From the NCBI RefSeq assembly GCF_900142105.1, contig NZ_FQZS01000004.1, forward strand, positions 62,001 to 126,000: a stretch of 64,000 nt of DNA, in the 5' to 3' direction. Source of the DNA: Lutispora thermophila DSM 19022. GTDB taxonomy: Bacteria; Bacillota; Clostridia; Lutisporales; Lutisporaceae. The notes beneath the pieces are model-generated. The model was not told the origin of the DNA and made no database searches. It was given only the letters and a program-made list of their open reading frames with translations. The translations under genes were made by a program, and so were the position numbers. Shown piece by piece: positions 44,556 through 53,210 of this stretch (the first letter of the stretch is position 1; each line of letters starts with the position of its first letter).

Positions 44556-46133
44556 ATGCCTGTTGAATTAATAAAGAATCCGTTAAAGCTATGCAGGATA
44601 ATTGGGCAAGAAATATCCAGCACTGTGGTGGAAGAGGACATAAATGTACCAGATGTCAGTCCGGATGTATATAAGATACTATATCCCTCTGCCCGAGTAA
44701 TAATCAAAAACTCTGAAACTGCAGGAGATAAAGTAATGATAGACGGCCAAGTGCTTATGAACGTTTTATATGCTGCAGATATGGAAGGAAGACCCCTTAA
44801 TTGCATCAATATATCTGCGGATTTCAGCCACTCCATTGAAGTGCCCGGTGCAAAACCTCGCATGAAGGAATGGGTGGATGTAGTAATACAACATGTAGAA
44901 TCTGAAATAATCAACTCAAGGAAAATAAGAATCAGAGTAATAATGGACATAAACTGCATGGTTGAAGATATATTTGATATGGAGCTGCCTGTAGATGCCA
45001 GAGGAGCGGCAGACATACAGGTATTGAGGGAAAGCTTCGGAGTAAAGGAATTAGCAGGACTCATGAAAGATAAATACACCATAAAGGAGGAAATGGAACT
45101 AAGTCCGGAAAAACCGGCTGTAGACGAAGTGCTAAAAACTGATTTTAAGGCAGCGATAAAAGACCTGGTCACAATGGATGGCAAGCTCCAGATAAGCGGT
45201 AGCCTATGCTTTACATTGCTATACAAGTCTTCCAATGATGGATCCATTGAGAACTTCGAGGGAGAAATTCCTTTTACCGAGTACATAGAAATGCCTGAAG
45301 CAGAAAGCAATATGGAAAGCATAGCAGATCTTCAACTAAAGGATTGCTATTTGGATGTATATGAAAACGACGAAGGACAGAACAAAAAAATATCCGTCAA
45401 TGCCAATATGGACTTAATAGGCAAGACATACAAGGATTTGGCTCCTGATATTCTCAATGATCTCTATAGCCCTACTTCAGAGCTGGAGATGGAAAAGGAA
45501 GATTATGTATTTGACGAATTCATGGGCAGAGCCATAAACAGCACAGTCATAAAGGAAAGCCTGAGTATTAACCCAAAAAGCCCGGAAATTGAAAAAGTAT
45601 GCTCAATGGATGCCAGGGTAATTGTAAATGAAGTCAAAGTCATGGATGACAAGGTAGCGGTGGAGGGTACCTTGGATGTAGACTGTATTTATGCATCATC
45701 CTTCAGCGGTGAACCCATGAATGCTCTCAAGGATCAGTATCCCTTCAGAACAGTGCTGGATTTGTATGGAGTCAATACAGAAATGAATGCCAGAGTGGCA
45801 TGCAATATTGACAGCATAACCTTCTCTGCCATAAGCAATACTATAGTAGATTTCAGAATAATAATAATCACCATAGTAGATGCTTATAACAAGAGAACCA
45901 AAAAACTTATAGACAAGGTAGAGGAAAAGGAAGGAATAGTGTTGGATTATAATACTCTACCGGCAGTAACCGTATATGTGGTAGGGAAGAACGATACCCT
46001 CTGGAAAGTTGCGAAGAAATATAACACCACAGTAGACGCCATAGCTAAAGTCAATAACATAGAAAATCCGGATAAAATCAATGAGGGGGATAAGATACTC
46101 ATAATGAAAAATATGAGACTATCAAAAAAATAG
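44556..46133 (+). CDS. sipL: SipL-like spore coat morphogenetic protein (SPOCS domains and LysM)
   Basis: 525 residues. Three DUF3794/SPOCS-type domains (about 20-150, 180-300, 330-460) are visible by repeated VMIDGQVLMNVLYAADMEG / LQISGSLCFTLLYKS / VAVEGTLDVDCIYASS strands; the C-terminal LysM motif is at about 475-520 (VYVVGKNDTLWKVAKKYNTT). In Clostridioides difficile SipL binds SpoIVA and joins coat to forespore. GGAGGAGGA precedes the ATG. The order sipL-ispE matches other Clostridia. Separated from ispE by 411 bases of repeat-rich DNA. Confidence 0.9.
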   Translation: MPVELIKNPLKLCRIIGQEISSTVVEEDINVPDVSPDVYKILYPSARVIIKNSETAGDKVMIDGQVLMNVLYAADMEGRPLNCINISADFSHSIEVPGAKPRMKEWVDVVIQHVESEIINSRKIRIRVIMDINCMVEDIFDMELPVDARGAADIQVLRESFGVKELAGLMKDKYTIKEEMELSPEKPAVDEVLKTDFKAAIKDLVTMDGKLQISGSLCFTLLYKSSNDGSIENFEGEIPFTEYIEMPEAESNMESIADLQLKDCYLDVYENDEGQNKKISVNANMDLIGKTYKDLAPDILNDLYSPTSELEMEKEDYVFDEFMGRAINSTVIKESLSINPKSPEIEKVCSMDARVIVNEVKVMDDKVAVEGTLDVDCIYASSFSGEPMNALKDQYPFRTVLDLYGVNTEMNARVACNIDSITFSAISNTIVDFRIIIITIVDAYNKRTKKLIDKVEEKEGIVLDYNTLPAVTVYVVGKNDTLWKVAKKYNTTVDAIAKVNNIENPDKINEGDKILIMKNMRLSKK

Positions 46134-46544
46134 GCAGATAGTCAACAGGCAGTTAATTCATAAATTGGCTAGGGAACAGCACTCTCTAGCTTTTATTTTT
46201 ATGCTCTGAGCTTAGAGCTACGTGCTACGTGCCGCGAGCCAAGTATCAGGACGGGAAAGGAATACCTTATTTACCCTAATCGATGCAGTATACATACTTC
46301 TTTAAGATTATCATGTTATAAAAATATCCACTCTAGTGTATTTTGGTGAAATTTTAGTGTCTTTTAGTGTTCTAAAAAATCCACCACCGTGTCAATCCGT
46401 GATACCCTCCGTTTACATCCGTGTTCCCTAAAAGACCCTGGAGAAAAACCCTTGCAACTAGAGACTAGGGACAGAATAAGGAATACCCAAAAGCAAATCC
46501 GTGTATTATAATGTTATTGTAGAATACAATCGGAGCGTGATAAC
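46134..46544. repeat. Repeat-rich intergenic region before ispE
   Basis: 411 bases, no gene. At 46202-46272: CTGAGCTTAGAGCTACGTGC, TACGTGCCGCGAGCC, then CAGGACGGGAAAGGAATACC. At 46340-46435: TTTTAGTGTCTTTTAGTGTT and CCGTG words (ACCGTGTCAATCCGTG, CATCCGTGTTCCC). At 46442-46493: GCAACTAGAGACTAGGGACA and AAGGAATACCC. Two copies of the element in one gap. A short AT-rich promoter region for ispE lies at 46500-46535. Confidence 0.6.
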
Positions 46545-47414
46545 ATGAAATACATACAAAAAGCACCTGCAAAGATAAACCTTGCTATAGATGTGCTGAG
46601 CAAAAGGCCCGACGGTTTTCATGATGTTAAGATGATAATGCAATCTGTAGCCTTATATGACGTAATATCGCTAAAGCCTGTTCACGGAGGCAGGATTACC
46701 GTCACCTCCAACTCAAAGAACATACCTACAGATGGCAAGAATATTGTATATAAAACCGCTGAATATATCCGGCACAAATACAATGTAAAATCAGGCGTAG
46801 AGATTCATATAGAGAAAAACATTCCCATATCTGCAGGTCTGGCAGGAGGAAGTACAGATGCGGCAGCAGTGCTGAAGCTTCTGGACAAAGCTTGGAATCT
46901 GAAGCTTACCAAGACAGAGATGCTGGAAGCTGCAAAGAAGCTGGGTTCTGATGTGCCCTTCTGTATAACGGGAGGCACTGCGCTTGCTGAAGGGCTAGGT
47001 GAAAAACTTACCAATCTCAAATCTATGCCGGAATGTTACATACTTCTGGCCAAGCCTGATATGGACATATCCACCAAAGAAGTATACGAGGGAATAGATC
47101 TGGAGGAAATCACCAGAAGACCGGACATAGATGCCATTATAGAAGCAATAAACGAAGGCAATCTTAACAAAATAGGTGATAACTTATGGAATGTCCTTGA
47201 ATATGTAACCATTAAAAAATGCCCTCTGATTAAAGACATTAAAGAAAAGCTTATGGAATATGGAGCTTTGGGCAGTGTCATGAGCGGAAGCGGACCTACG
47301 GTATTTGGCCTATTTAAGGATCAATCCCAAGCCTATATGGCTTATGAACATATAAAACAAATGGTAAATGAAATATTTGTTGTCAAGCCCTTGCCCAGTG
47401 ATTGTAACATGTGA
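46545..47414 (+). CDS. ispE: 4-diphosphocytidyl-2-C-methyl-D-erythritol kinase
   Basis: 289 residues, GHMP kinase of the non-mevalonate isoprenoid pathway. N-terminal AYAKINLA-equivalent APAKINLAIDVLSKRPDGFH, ATP motif PISAGLAGGSTDAAAVLKLL (about 95), DVPFCITGGTALAEGLGEKL, and the C-terminal GSVMSGSGPTVFGLF. Full length. The ATG follows GGAGCG. Precedes the nucleotidyltransferase gene by 18 bases, so they are one operon. Confidence 0.95.
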   Translation: MKYIQKAPAKINLAIDVLSKRPDGFHDVKMIMQSVALYDVISLKPVHGGRITVTSNSKNIPTDGKNIVYKTAEYIRHKYNVKSGVEIHIEKNIPISAGLAGGSTDAAAVLKLLDKAWNLKLTKTEMLEAAKKLGSDVPFCITGGTALAEGLGEKLTNLKSMPECYILLAKPDMDISTKEVYEGIDLEEITRRPDIDAIIEAINEGNLNKIGDNLWNVLEYVTIKKCPLIKDIKEKLMEYGALGSVMSGSGPTVFGLFKDQSQAYMAYEHIKQMVNEIFVVKPLPSDCNM

Positions 47415-47432
47415 TATCAAGAGGTGAGGAAC

Positions 47433-48176
47433 ATGAATGCTATCATACTGGCAGGAGAGAAGAAGAATGAAAACTTCAAAGCATTGGAAAACAAGGCTCT
47501 GCTGAAGATTAACGACAGATATATGATAGATTATGTTTTGGATAGTGTAAGAAAGGTATCCTACATAGATAAAATAGCAGTGGTAGGAGACAAGGAGCAA
47601 TTGTCAAAGGCCCTTCAGGGCAAGGCAGACTATATTATCCAGGGCACAGAATCCATAGTGGATAATATAATTTTGGCATTGGAGGAATTCTCCCAAGATG
47701 AGGAAATACTGCTGCTAACCTGTGATATTCCAATGATAACTCCTGAGGCCATAGAACACTTTATAGAAAATGCAAAGCAAAAAAATGTGGACCTGTGTTA
47801 TTCTATAGTAGAAAAAAGTACAAATGATGAAAAGTATCCGGAAGCCAAAAGAACCTATGCAAAACTAAAGGAAGGCCAATTTACCGGAGGAAACGTGTTC
47901 TATTTCAAACCGGAGATAAGGGACAGATGCAGAGAATTTGTTGATGAAATGCTCAAACACAGAAAAAATCCAGCCAAGATGGCAAGAACTTTAGGCATAA
48001 TGTTTTTACTGAAGCTGTCGTTGGGAATGCTGACTATAGATGCGATAAAGAAAAAATGCGATAGCCTTCTGAATATAAATGCGGGAGTAGTCATATCCCC
48101 CTATCCCGAAATAGGTAACGATGTTGATAAAACATCGGACATAGAACTGGTAGAAAAATATTTATCAGCTTTATAA
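47433..48176 (+). CDS. NTP-transferase (MobA-like nucleotidyltransferase fold) protein
   Basis: 247 residues from ATG 47433 with GAGGTGAGG upstream; GTG 47424 is a weaker option. The GT-A/MobA-like Rossmann-type fold: MNAIILAGEKKNENFKALEN where the usual GGxGxR loop is changed, LLKINDRYMIDYVLDSVRKV, EEILLLTCDIPMITPEAIEH with the metal-site CDIP, and GNVFYFKPEI. The altered loop (LAGEKKNENF) lacks the second Gly and Arg, so activity or substrate may differ. Follows ispE closely; not a MoaA or IspD homologue by the loops seen. Function unknown. Confidence 0.8.
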   Translation: MNAIILAGEKKNENFKALENKALLKINDRYMIDYVLDSVRKVSYIDKIAVVGDKEQLSKALQGKADYIIQGTESIVDNIILALEEFSQDEEILLLTCDIPMITPEAIEHFIENAKQKNVDLCYSIVEKSTNDEKYPEAKRTYAKLKEGQFTGGNVFYFKPEIRDRCREFVDEMLKHRKNPAKMARTLGIMFLLKLSLGMLTIDAIKKKCDSLLNINAGVVISPYPEIGNDVDKTSDIELVEKYLSAL

Positions 48177-48270
48177 TTACCGATTAATGAGTTTGTATCA
48201 ATCATCTCCTATTGTAATAATAACGCCGGGGACATACCTAAGCAAGGAATGATCCCTATGTATAATAAAT

Positions 48271-48325
48271 CCACAGCCTGCAAAATATAACTAAAGAATG
48301 TTTGCAGAAAGGCTGTGGTTTTTTG
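48271..48325 (+). terminator. Terminator or attenuator before the germination operon
   Basis: CCACAGCCTGCAAA pairs with TTTGCAG and AGGCTGTGG (an asymmetric AA bulge on the 3' side), followed by TTTTTTGTT. It sits in front of the CLC_0170-like and gerA genes and its 3' side overlaps that gene's TTG start options. Confidence 0.75.
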
Positions 48326-48538
48326 TTACAAAAATTCTTATTAAGCATAAAAGATTTTATGGATGCTCCGGTATTCGTACTTATTGTCCTTATATCAATA
48401 TTTGAGTTATTTGTTGACAGGCCTGCTCTCAAAAGTGAAGGTCTTATGAGGGATGCAAAAATAACATCCTTTGTAAGCATAATTTGGATAATATTAGCTG
48501 TGGCAATGGCTATCATAAATAATACTGCGAGGTGGTAA
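48323..48538 (+). CDS. CLC_0170-like small membrane protein
   Basis: 71 residues if TTG 48323 is the start; TTG 48302 and ATG 48359 are alternatives and none has a clear binding site. Two hydrophobic segments (APVFVLIVLISIFELFV and ITSFVSIIWIILAVAMAI) joined by DRPALKSEGLMRDAKI. This matches the CLC_0170 family seen ahead of or within ger operons in Clostridia, function unknown. The stop is one base before the gerA-like GTG. Expression depends on passing the hairpin at 48271-48325. Confidence 0.65.
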   Translation: MLQKFLLSIKDFMDAPVFVLIVLISIFELFVDRPALKSEGLMRDAKITSFVSIIWIILAVAMAIINNTARW

Positions 48539-48539
48539 T

Positions 48540-50129
48540 GTGTCACTTTTTAATGGAAACAAAAAAAGCTCTGACAACGATAAAGAAATAAAAAACAGGA
48601 CCACTGACTCTTTAGATATAAACATTGGAAAAGTAAAGGAAACGCTCAAAGACTGTGACGATATAGTCTACAAAGAATTTGTTGTAGGGGAAGAGCAAAA
48701 ACTCCGATTCACCCTTGTGTATATAGACGGAATGAGTGATACAACTTTACTTAACATGACGGTATTGGAGTCATTGATGATCAGCGCCAGAGAAGTAGCG
48801 CCCGATGCTTCTAAATTTGCTGATAAGCTCTATGAATTGGTGCGTTATGGCAATTTGCCTGCTTCAGAACTGAAAGGGACTGAAGATTTGGATGAAGCCA
48901 TATTGGATATATTGATCGGAGATGCAGTATTATTTATAGACGGCACTGCCACATTGATAACCATAGGAGCAAAAGGTTGGCCTACAAGAGGAGTCAATGA
49001 GCCTAATACAGAATCTGTTATCAGAGGTCCCAGAGATGGTTTTGTAGAAACCTTCAGAAAGAATACGGCTTTGGTGAGGAGAAGGATAAGAGACCCTAGG
49101 TTGAAGTTGAAGCAGATGAAGATAGGAGTAAGAAGCAAAACAGATGTGGGCATATTTTACATAGAGGACATAGTCACAAAGGAATTAGTGGATGAAGTTT
49201 TGAGAAGACTTGAGTCCATAGAAATCGATGCAATATTGGACAGCGGTTATATAGAGCAGTTTATAGAAGATGATCCCTATTCTCCTTTTCCCCAGATATC
49301 TATAACAGAACGACCGGATCATGTAGCTGCAGAGCTGTATGAGGGCAGAGTAGTCATATTGGTGGATAATACCCCCTTTGCCCTGATTGTTCCTGCCACT
49401 TTAAACAGTATGTTCCAATCTCCTGAAGATTATTACGATCGATGGTTTATTGCCTCAGTCCTTAGATTCATAAGAATCATAGCCAGTTTCATAGCCATGC
49501 TTTTGCCAGGGTTGTATATAGCCTTTACATCCTATAATCCAGGAATAATACCAACTAGGCTGGTGCTATCCATAGCAGCCTCAAGACAAGGTGTGCCCTT
49601 TCCGGCAGTGGTGGAAGCTTTCGTAATGGAAATGACTTTAGAGCTTTTGAGAGAAGCAGGAATAAGACTGCCAGCTCCTATAGGCAACACCATAGGCATT
49701 GTCGGAGGTCTTGTAATCGGTCAGGCAGCGGTTCAGGCAGGCATAGTAAGCCCCATAATGGTCATTGTAGTGGCCTTGACTGCAATAGCCTCCTTTGCCA
49801 ACCCAAGCTATAACTTATCAATTGGGTTTCGCATAATGCGGTTTGGACTGATGATTATTGCAGGGCTGCTGGGATTATATGGCTTGACTTTGGGGTTTAT
49901 ATTGATAATAACCCACTTGACAAGACTGAAGAGCTTTAATGTACCATACCTTGCGCCTTTTGTAGCCATGAGAACTACAGATTTAAAGGATACAGTGTAT
50001 AGGGCTCCTATATACAAGATGGTAAGACGGCCTTCTTTAACCTCTAGAAACAAAATTAGGTTGAGAAACAACAGGGGTATAATAAACCAGAAGGCAAAAG
50101 GAGGTCCCAAGAATGATAAAAAACAATGA
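48540..50129 (+). CDS. GerA-type spore germination receptor subunit A
   Basis: 529 residues, GTG start after GAGGTGG. The GerA family has a soluble N-terminal part (about 1-285; VYIDGMSDTTLLNMTVLESL, DAVLFIDGTATLITIGAKGW, RGPRDGFVETFRKNTALVRR) and a multi-helix C-terminal membrane domain (about 290-490, MLLPGLYIAFTSYNPGIIPT). It is the A subunit of an inner-membrane nutrient receptor in the spore. First of a gerA-gerB-gerC operon; the end overlaps the next gene by 17 bases. The germinant cannot be told from sequence. Confidence 0.95.
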   Translation: MSLFNGNKKSSDNDKEIKNRTTDSLDINIGKVKETLKDCDDIVYKEFVVGEEQKLRFTLVYIDGMSDTTLLNMTVLESLMISAREVAPDASKFADKLYELVRYGNLPASELKGTEDLDEAILDILIGDAVLFIDGTATLITIGAKGWPTRGVNEPNTESVIRGPRDGFVETFRKNTALVRRRIRDPRLKLKQMKIGVRSKTDVGIFYIEDIVTKELVDEVLRRLESIEIDAILDSGYIEQFIEDDPYSPFPQISITERPDHVAAELYEGRVVILVDNTPFALIVPATLNSMFQSPEDYYDRWFIASVLRFIRIIASFIAMLLPGLYIAFTSYNPGIIPTRLVLSIAASRQGVPFPAVVEAFVMEMTLELLREAGIRLPAPIGNTIGIVGGLVIGQAAVQAGIVSPIMVIVVALTAIASFANPSYNLSIGFRIMRFGLMIIAGLLGLYGLTLGFILIITHLTRLKSFNVPYLAPFVAMRTTDLKDTVYRAPIYKMVRRPSLTSRNKIRLRNNRGIINQKAKGGPKNDKKQ

Positions 50130-51213
50130 TACCATAAGCCCTTACCAAATAACCATGATAGTCATCATGACAATAGTAGGTGTAGGCATCTTTTCTCTGC
50201 CGGCCCAACTGGCTGATACAGCAGGATCCGATAGCTGGTTTGTAATACTCATTGGAGGTTTATTGAACCTTATGCCTTTGAACATCATACTGATGATAAA
50301 CAACAGGTTTCCAAATAAAACTCTGCCTGAGTATGCTCAAGATATAGTGGGAAAGGTGCCAGGTAAAATCATTACTGCGATCTATGCCATTTACTTCATC
50401 ATATTTGTAGCCTATGAAGTAAGAATCATCAATGAGGTTATAAAGTCTTCTTTGCTTTTGAGAACTCCTTCCGAGGTTATAATGCTGACCATGATCCTGA
50501 CAGCAACATATGCGGTAAGAGGAGGAGTTGAGTGTGTAGCCAGGGTTATGGAAATGTTTTTTCCTTTGCTGTTTATACCTTTGTTTCTCATCATGATCCC
50601 AGGCATTGCAGACTTGGATTTAACTAATATTATGCCTGTTTTTTACAATCTATCATCAAAGATTTTAGTATCTTTGCCTAACATGGCTCTTAGTTTTGCA
50701 GGTTATGAAGTTTTGATGTTTTATGTTGGTTTTATGGAAAACCCTAAGAAAGCATACAAGAGCGCCAACATAGGGATAATTTTTGTCACTGTTCTTTATA
50801 TGGTTATCATCATCCTATGTCTCACCATGTTTGGAGTAACCATGCTTAAAGATTCTATATGGCCTCTTCTGGGATATGTAAGGGACATAGATCTTCCCGA
50901 CTTGTTCTTAGAAAGGCTGGATGCGGTTATGCTGGCCATATGGCTTTTTACCGTATATACCACCATAGTGTCCTTGTACTTTGTAGTAACCTATTCAATT
51001 TCAAAGATATTGGGAACCAAAGAGCAAAAACAATTTGTTCTTCCTTTGGTACCTATTATATATTATATGGCTCTGTTGCCTCAAAACATAGTTTACCTAA
51101 AGGAAATGGAAAACTTTTTATTCCAGTATTTGGGTATAATATTGATCTTTCTCATTCCAATTGTGCTGCTTGTTATTGCATGGATAAGAAAGGTAAGGGG
51201 TGAGGTATCATGA
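50113..51213 (+). CDS. GerB-type spore germination receptor subunit B (GerAB/amino acid permease fold)
   Basis: 366 residues with ten predicted helices, APC-superfamily fold. N-terminal YQITMIVIMTIVGVGIFSLP and the GERAB signature RTPSEVIMLTMILTATYAVR; NMALSFAGYEVLMFYVGFM is in helix 6. This subunit is thought to bind the germinant. GGAGG is inside gerA, and the two genes overlap by 17 bases, so they are translationally coupled. Adjacent to gerC by an ATGA overlap. Confidence 0.95.
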   Translation: MIKNNDTISPYQITMIVIMTIVGVGIFSLPAQLADTAGSDSWFVILIGGLLNLMPLNIILMINNRFPNKTLPEYAQDIVGKVPGKIITAIYAIYFIIFVAYEVRIINEVIKSSLLLRTPSEVIMLTMILTATYAVRGGVECVARVMEMFFPLLFIPLFLIMIPGIADLDLTNIMPVFYNLSSKILVSLPNMALSFAGYEVLMFYVGFMENPKKAYKSANIGIIFVTVLYMVIIILCLTMFGVTMLKDSIWPLLGYVRDIDLPDLFLERLDAVMLAIWLFTVYTTIVSLYFVVTYSISKILGTKEQKQFVLPLVPIIYYMALLPQNIVYLKEMENFLFQYLGIILIFLIPIVLLVIAWIRKVRGEVS

Positions 51214-52352
51214 AAAAGATTAGAATCCTTTCTATGCTCATGGCTTGCATGCTGTTGTTGACAGGATGCTGGGACAAAGTAGAATTGGAAGATAGAGCCT
51301 TTGTACTTGCAATAGGAGTGGATAAGGCAGATGGAAAAAGCGAGGATAATGAAACAGGAATTCTGGACAAATATAGCTTCAGCTTTGTTAATCCAGATAC
51401 CGCAAAGGCTGAGGAAGGCAAGGTAAATGATTATGTAACCTTTGAAGTTCAAGCTCCTTCATATCACATTGCTATAACCAGGCTCCTCCAGAGATTTGCC
51501 CAATACCATACCTATGAACATACAAAGGCATTGATATTCGGCAAAGAATTGTTGGAGGACGAGGTATTGTTCAAAGCCATACTGGACGCCTTCAGAAGAG
51601 GAACCCAATTTAATACCAGTATGTATGTGTTCATGACTCTTGGTGAGGCTGCGGATATATTGAAGGCAAAACCGAAGATGAAAAGTTTGTTGGCCTACTA
51701 TATAACAGGGATTGCAGAAAATGAGAAATATGCTACTCGTGTTGGAAATGTTAGTTTTTTGGATTTTGCCAGACAGCTTCTGGACAATGAAGGGGATGGG
51801 GTTATTCCTGATATTGAGCTTCATGAAGACGGATTAATATCAAAAAATTTGGGGATTATAAAGGATTACAAACATATAGGGCATCTTAATACAACAGAGG
51901 CAATAGCATGGAAATGGCTCAACGGTAAAGCCAGGGGAGGGGTAATAGAAATTGAGGATGGAAGTATTTCTATACCTTTCAATTTCTCTCATTTCTCAAG
52001 GAAAATATACTTGGATAAGATTGAAGATGGGAAAATTTATCTCATATATAACATGAAGACAGAAGGCTCTATAGAAGAGTATACTTTGGAAAAGGACCTG
52101 ATGGAAAAGGAGAAGCTGGCTTCACTTGAATCAAAAATAGAACAAAAGATAAGGAAAGACTCGTTGGAATTGGTGAAGAAAATGCAGGAGGAATACAAAG
52201 TGGATCTTTTGGGTGTTCGAGAATATCTATTTAAATATCATCCCAGGGTATATGAAGAAATAAAGGACAATTTTGATGAAAACTTTGAAAAAAATATAAT
52301 CATTGATGTGAAAGTGGATGTTTCCATTAGAAGAATAGGCAAGATTAAATAA
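51210..52352 (+). CDS. GerC-type spore germination receptor lipoprotein
   Basis: 380 residues. Lipoprotein signal peptide with lipobox LLTGC, then WDKVELEDRAFVLAIGVDKA, the hallmark start of GerC proteins. The body has three domains: EVQAPSYHIAITRLLQRFAQ in the first, GRKIYLDKIEDGKIYLIYNM-type strands (SRKIYLDKIEDGKIYLIYNM) in the second and FKYHPRVYEEIKDNFDENF in the last. Anchored outside the spore inner membrane with GerA and GerB. Start ATG overlaps the gerB stop (ATGA). Confidence 0.94.
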   Translation: MKKIRILSMLMACMLLLTGCWDKVELEDRAFVLAIGVDKADGKSEDNETGILDKYSFSFVNPDTAKAEEGKVNDYVTFEVQAPSYHIAITRLLQRFAQYHTYEHTKALIFGKELLEDEVLFKAILDAFRRGTQFNTSMYVFMTLGEAADILKAKPKMKSLLAYYITGIAENEKYATRVGNVSFLDFARQLLDNEGDGVIPDIELHEDGLISKNLGIIKDYKHIGHLNTTEAIAWKWLNGKARGGVIEIEDGSISIPFNFSHFSRKIYLDKIEDGKIYLIYNMKTEGSIEEYTLEKDLMEKEKLASLESKIEQKIRKDSLELVKKMQEEYKVDLLGVREYLFKYHPRVYEEIKDNFDENFEKNIIIDVKVDVSIRRIGKIK

Positions 52353-52444
52353 TGAGACATTATCTGTATAATAGGTCAAATATATGGTAACAATCTAAGT
52401 GTAGGGAATACAAACATATACCTGCTTCTATAAGGAGGATTCAC

Positions 52445-53104
52445 ATGAAATATAAAATAATATCCTTTATACTTATTACATTCTTCATATTTGGATTGCT
52501 TATGAACTTACATATTAATAATGATTCTACTCTTGGAAACATAAAGGACAAAATAATAAGACTTCATGTGGTAGCCAATAGTGATTCGCCAGAGGACCAG
52601 TCCATTAAGCTTCATATAAGGGATGCCATAATAAAGGAATTGGAACCAAAACTCCAGGATCTTAAAACTCAAGAAGAAGTGAAGAGTATCATATTAGCTA
52701 ATATGGATAATCTTATGGCAGCGGCAAAAGAAGAAATGGCGACATTAGGAAAGAATTTTCCTATTCAAATAGAGTTTGGAACCTTTGAGTTTCCAACAAA
52801 GGTCTACGGTGATTTAAGCTTCCCCGCTGGAACTTACCAGGCTCTTAATGTAAAGATAGGTGAAGCCCAGGGCAAGAACTGGTGGTGTGTAATGTTTCCT
52901 CCCCTTTGCTTTGTGGACATAGCCCAAGGCGTAGTATCTGAAAAGACTCTGGAAGAATTTAAGGAAATATTGGATGAAAATGAACTGGAACTATTAAAAA
53001 GCAAAAAAGATGATGAAAAAGAAACGGTTAAAATTAAGTTTAAGCTGGTGGAAATGGCCAAGGATTTTAACAAAAACCTTGCCAAGATAATAGGAAAAGA
53101 GTAG
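52445..53104 (+). CDS. spoIIR: Stage II sporulation protein R
   Basis: 219 residues. Signal-anchor (about 4-21), then IIRLHVVANSDSPEDQSIKL, the SpoIIR signature, and AGTYQALNVKIGEAQGKNWW followed by CVMFPPLCFVD. Secreted from the forespore, it triggers cleavage of pro-sigma-E by SpoIIGA in the mother cell. AAGGAGG precedes the ATG. Lies between the germination receptor operon and sleB; forespore (sigma-F) control is expected but I did not find a convincing promoter. Confidence 0.95.
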   Translation: MKYKIISFILITFFIFGLLMNLHINNDSTLGNIKDKIIRLHVVANSDSPEDQSIKLHIRDAIIKELEPKLQDLKTQEEVKSIILANMDNLMAAAKEEMATLGKNFPIQIEFGTFEFPTKVYGDLSFPAGTYQALNVKIGEAQGKNWWCVMFPPLCFVDIAQGVVSEKTLEEFKEILDENELELLKSKKDDEKETVKIKFKLVEMAKDFNKNLAKIIGKE

Positions 53105-53166
53105 TTGGGCAAATGGATCTAGTACCCTTTGGAAGAAACATATATAAATATAAACAGAATAAATAA

Positions 53167-53203
53167 CCTTCTGTTGCAAAAAATAAAATCAAACAACAGG
53201 AGG
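53167..53203 (+). promoter_or_regulatory. Hairpin that masks the sleB ribosome binding site
   Basis: CCTTCTGTTG (53167-53176) pairs with CAACAGGAGG (53194-53203) with one mismatch, loop of 17 bases. The 3' arm includes the AGGAGG used to start sleB. Confidence 0.5.
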
Positions 53204-53210
53204 TGTTTTT

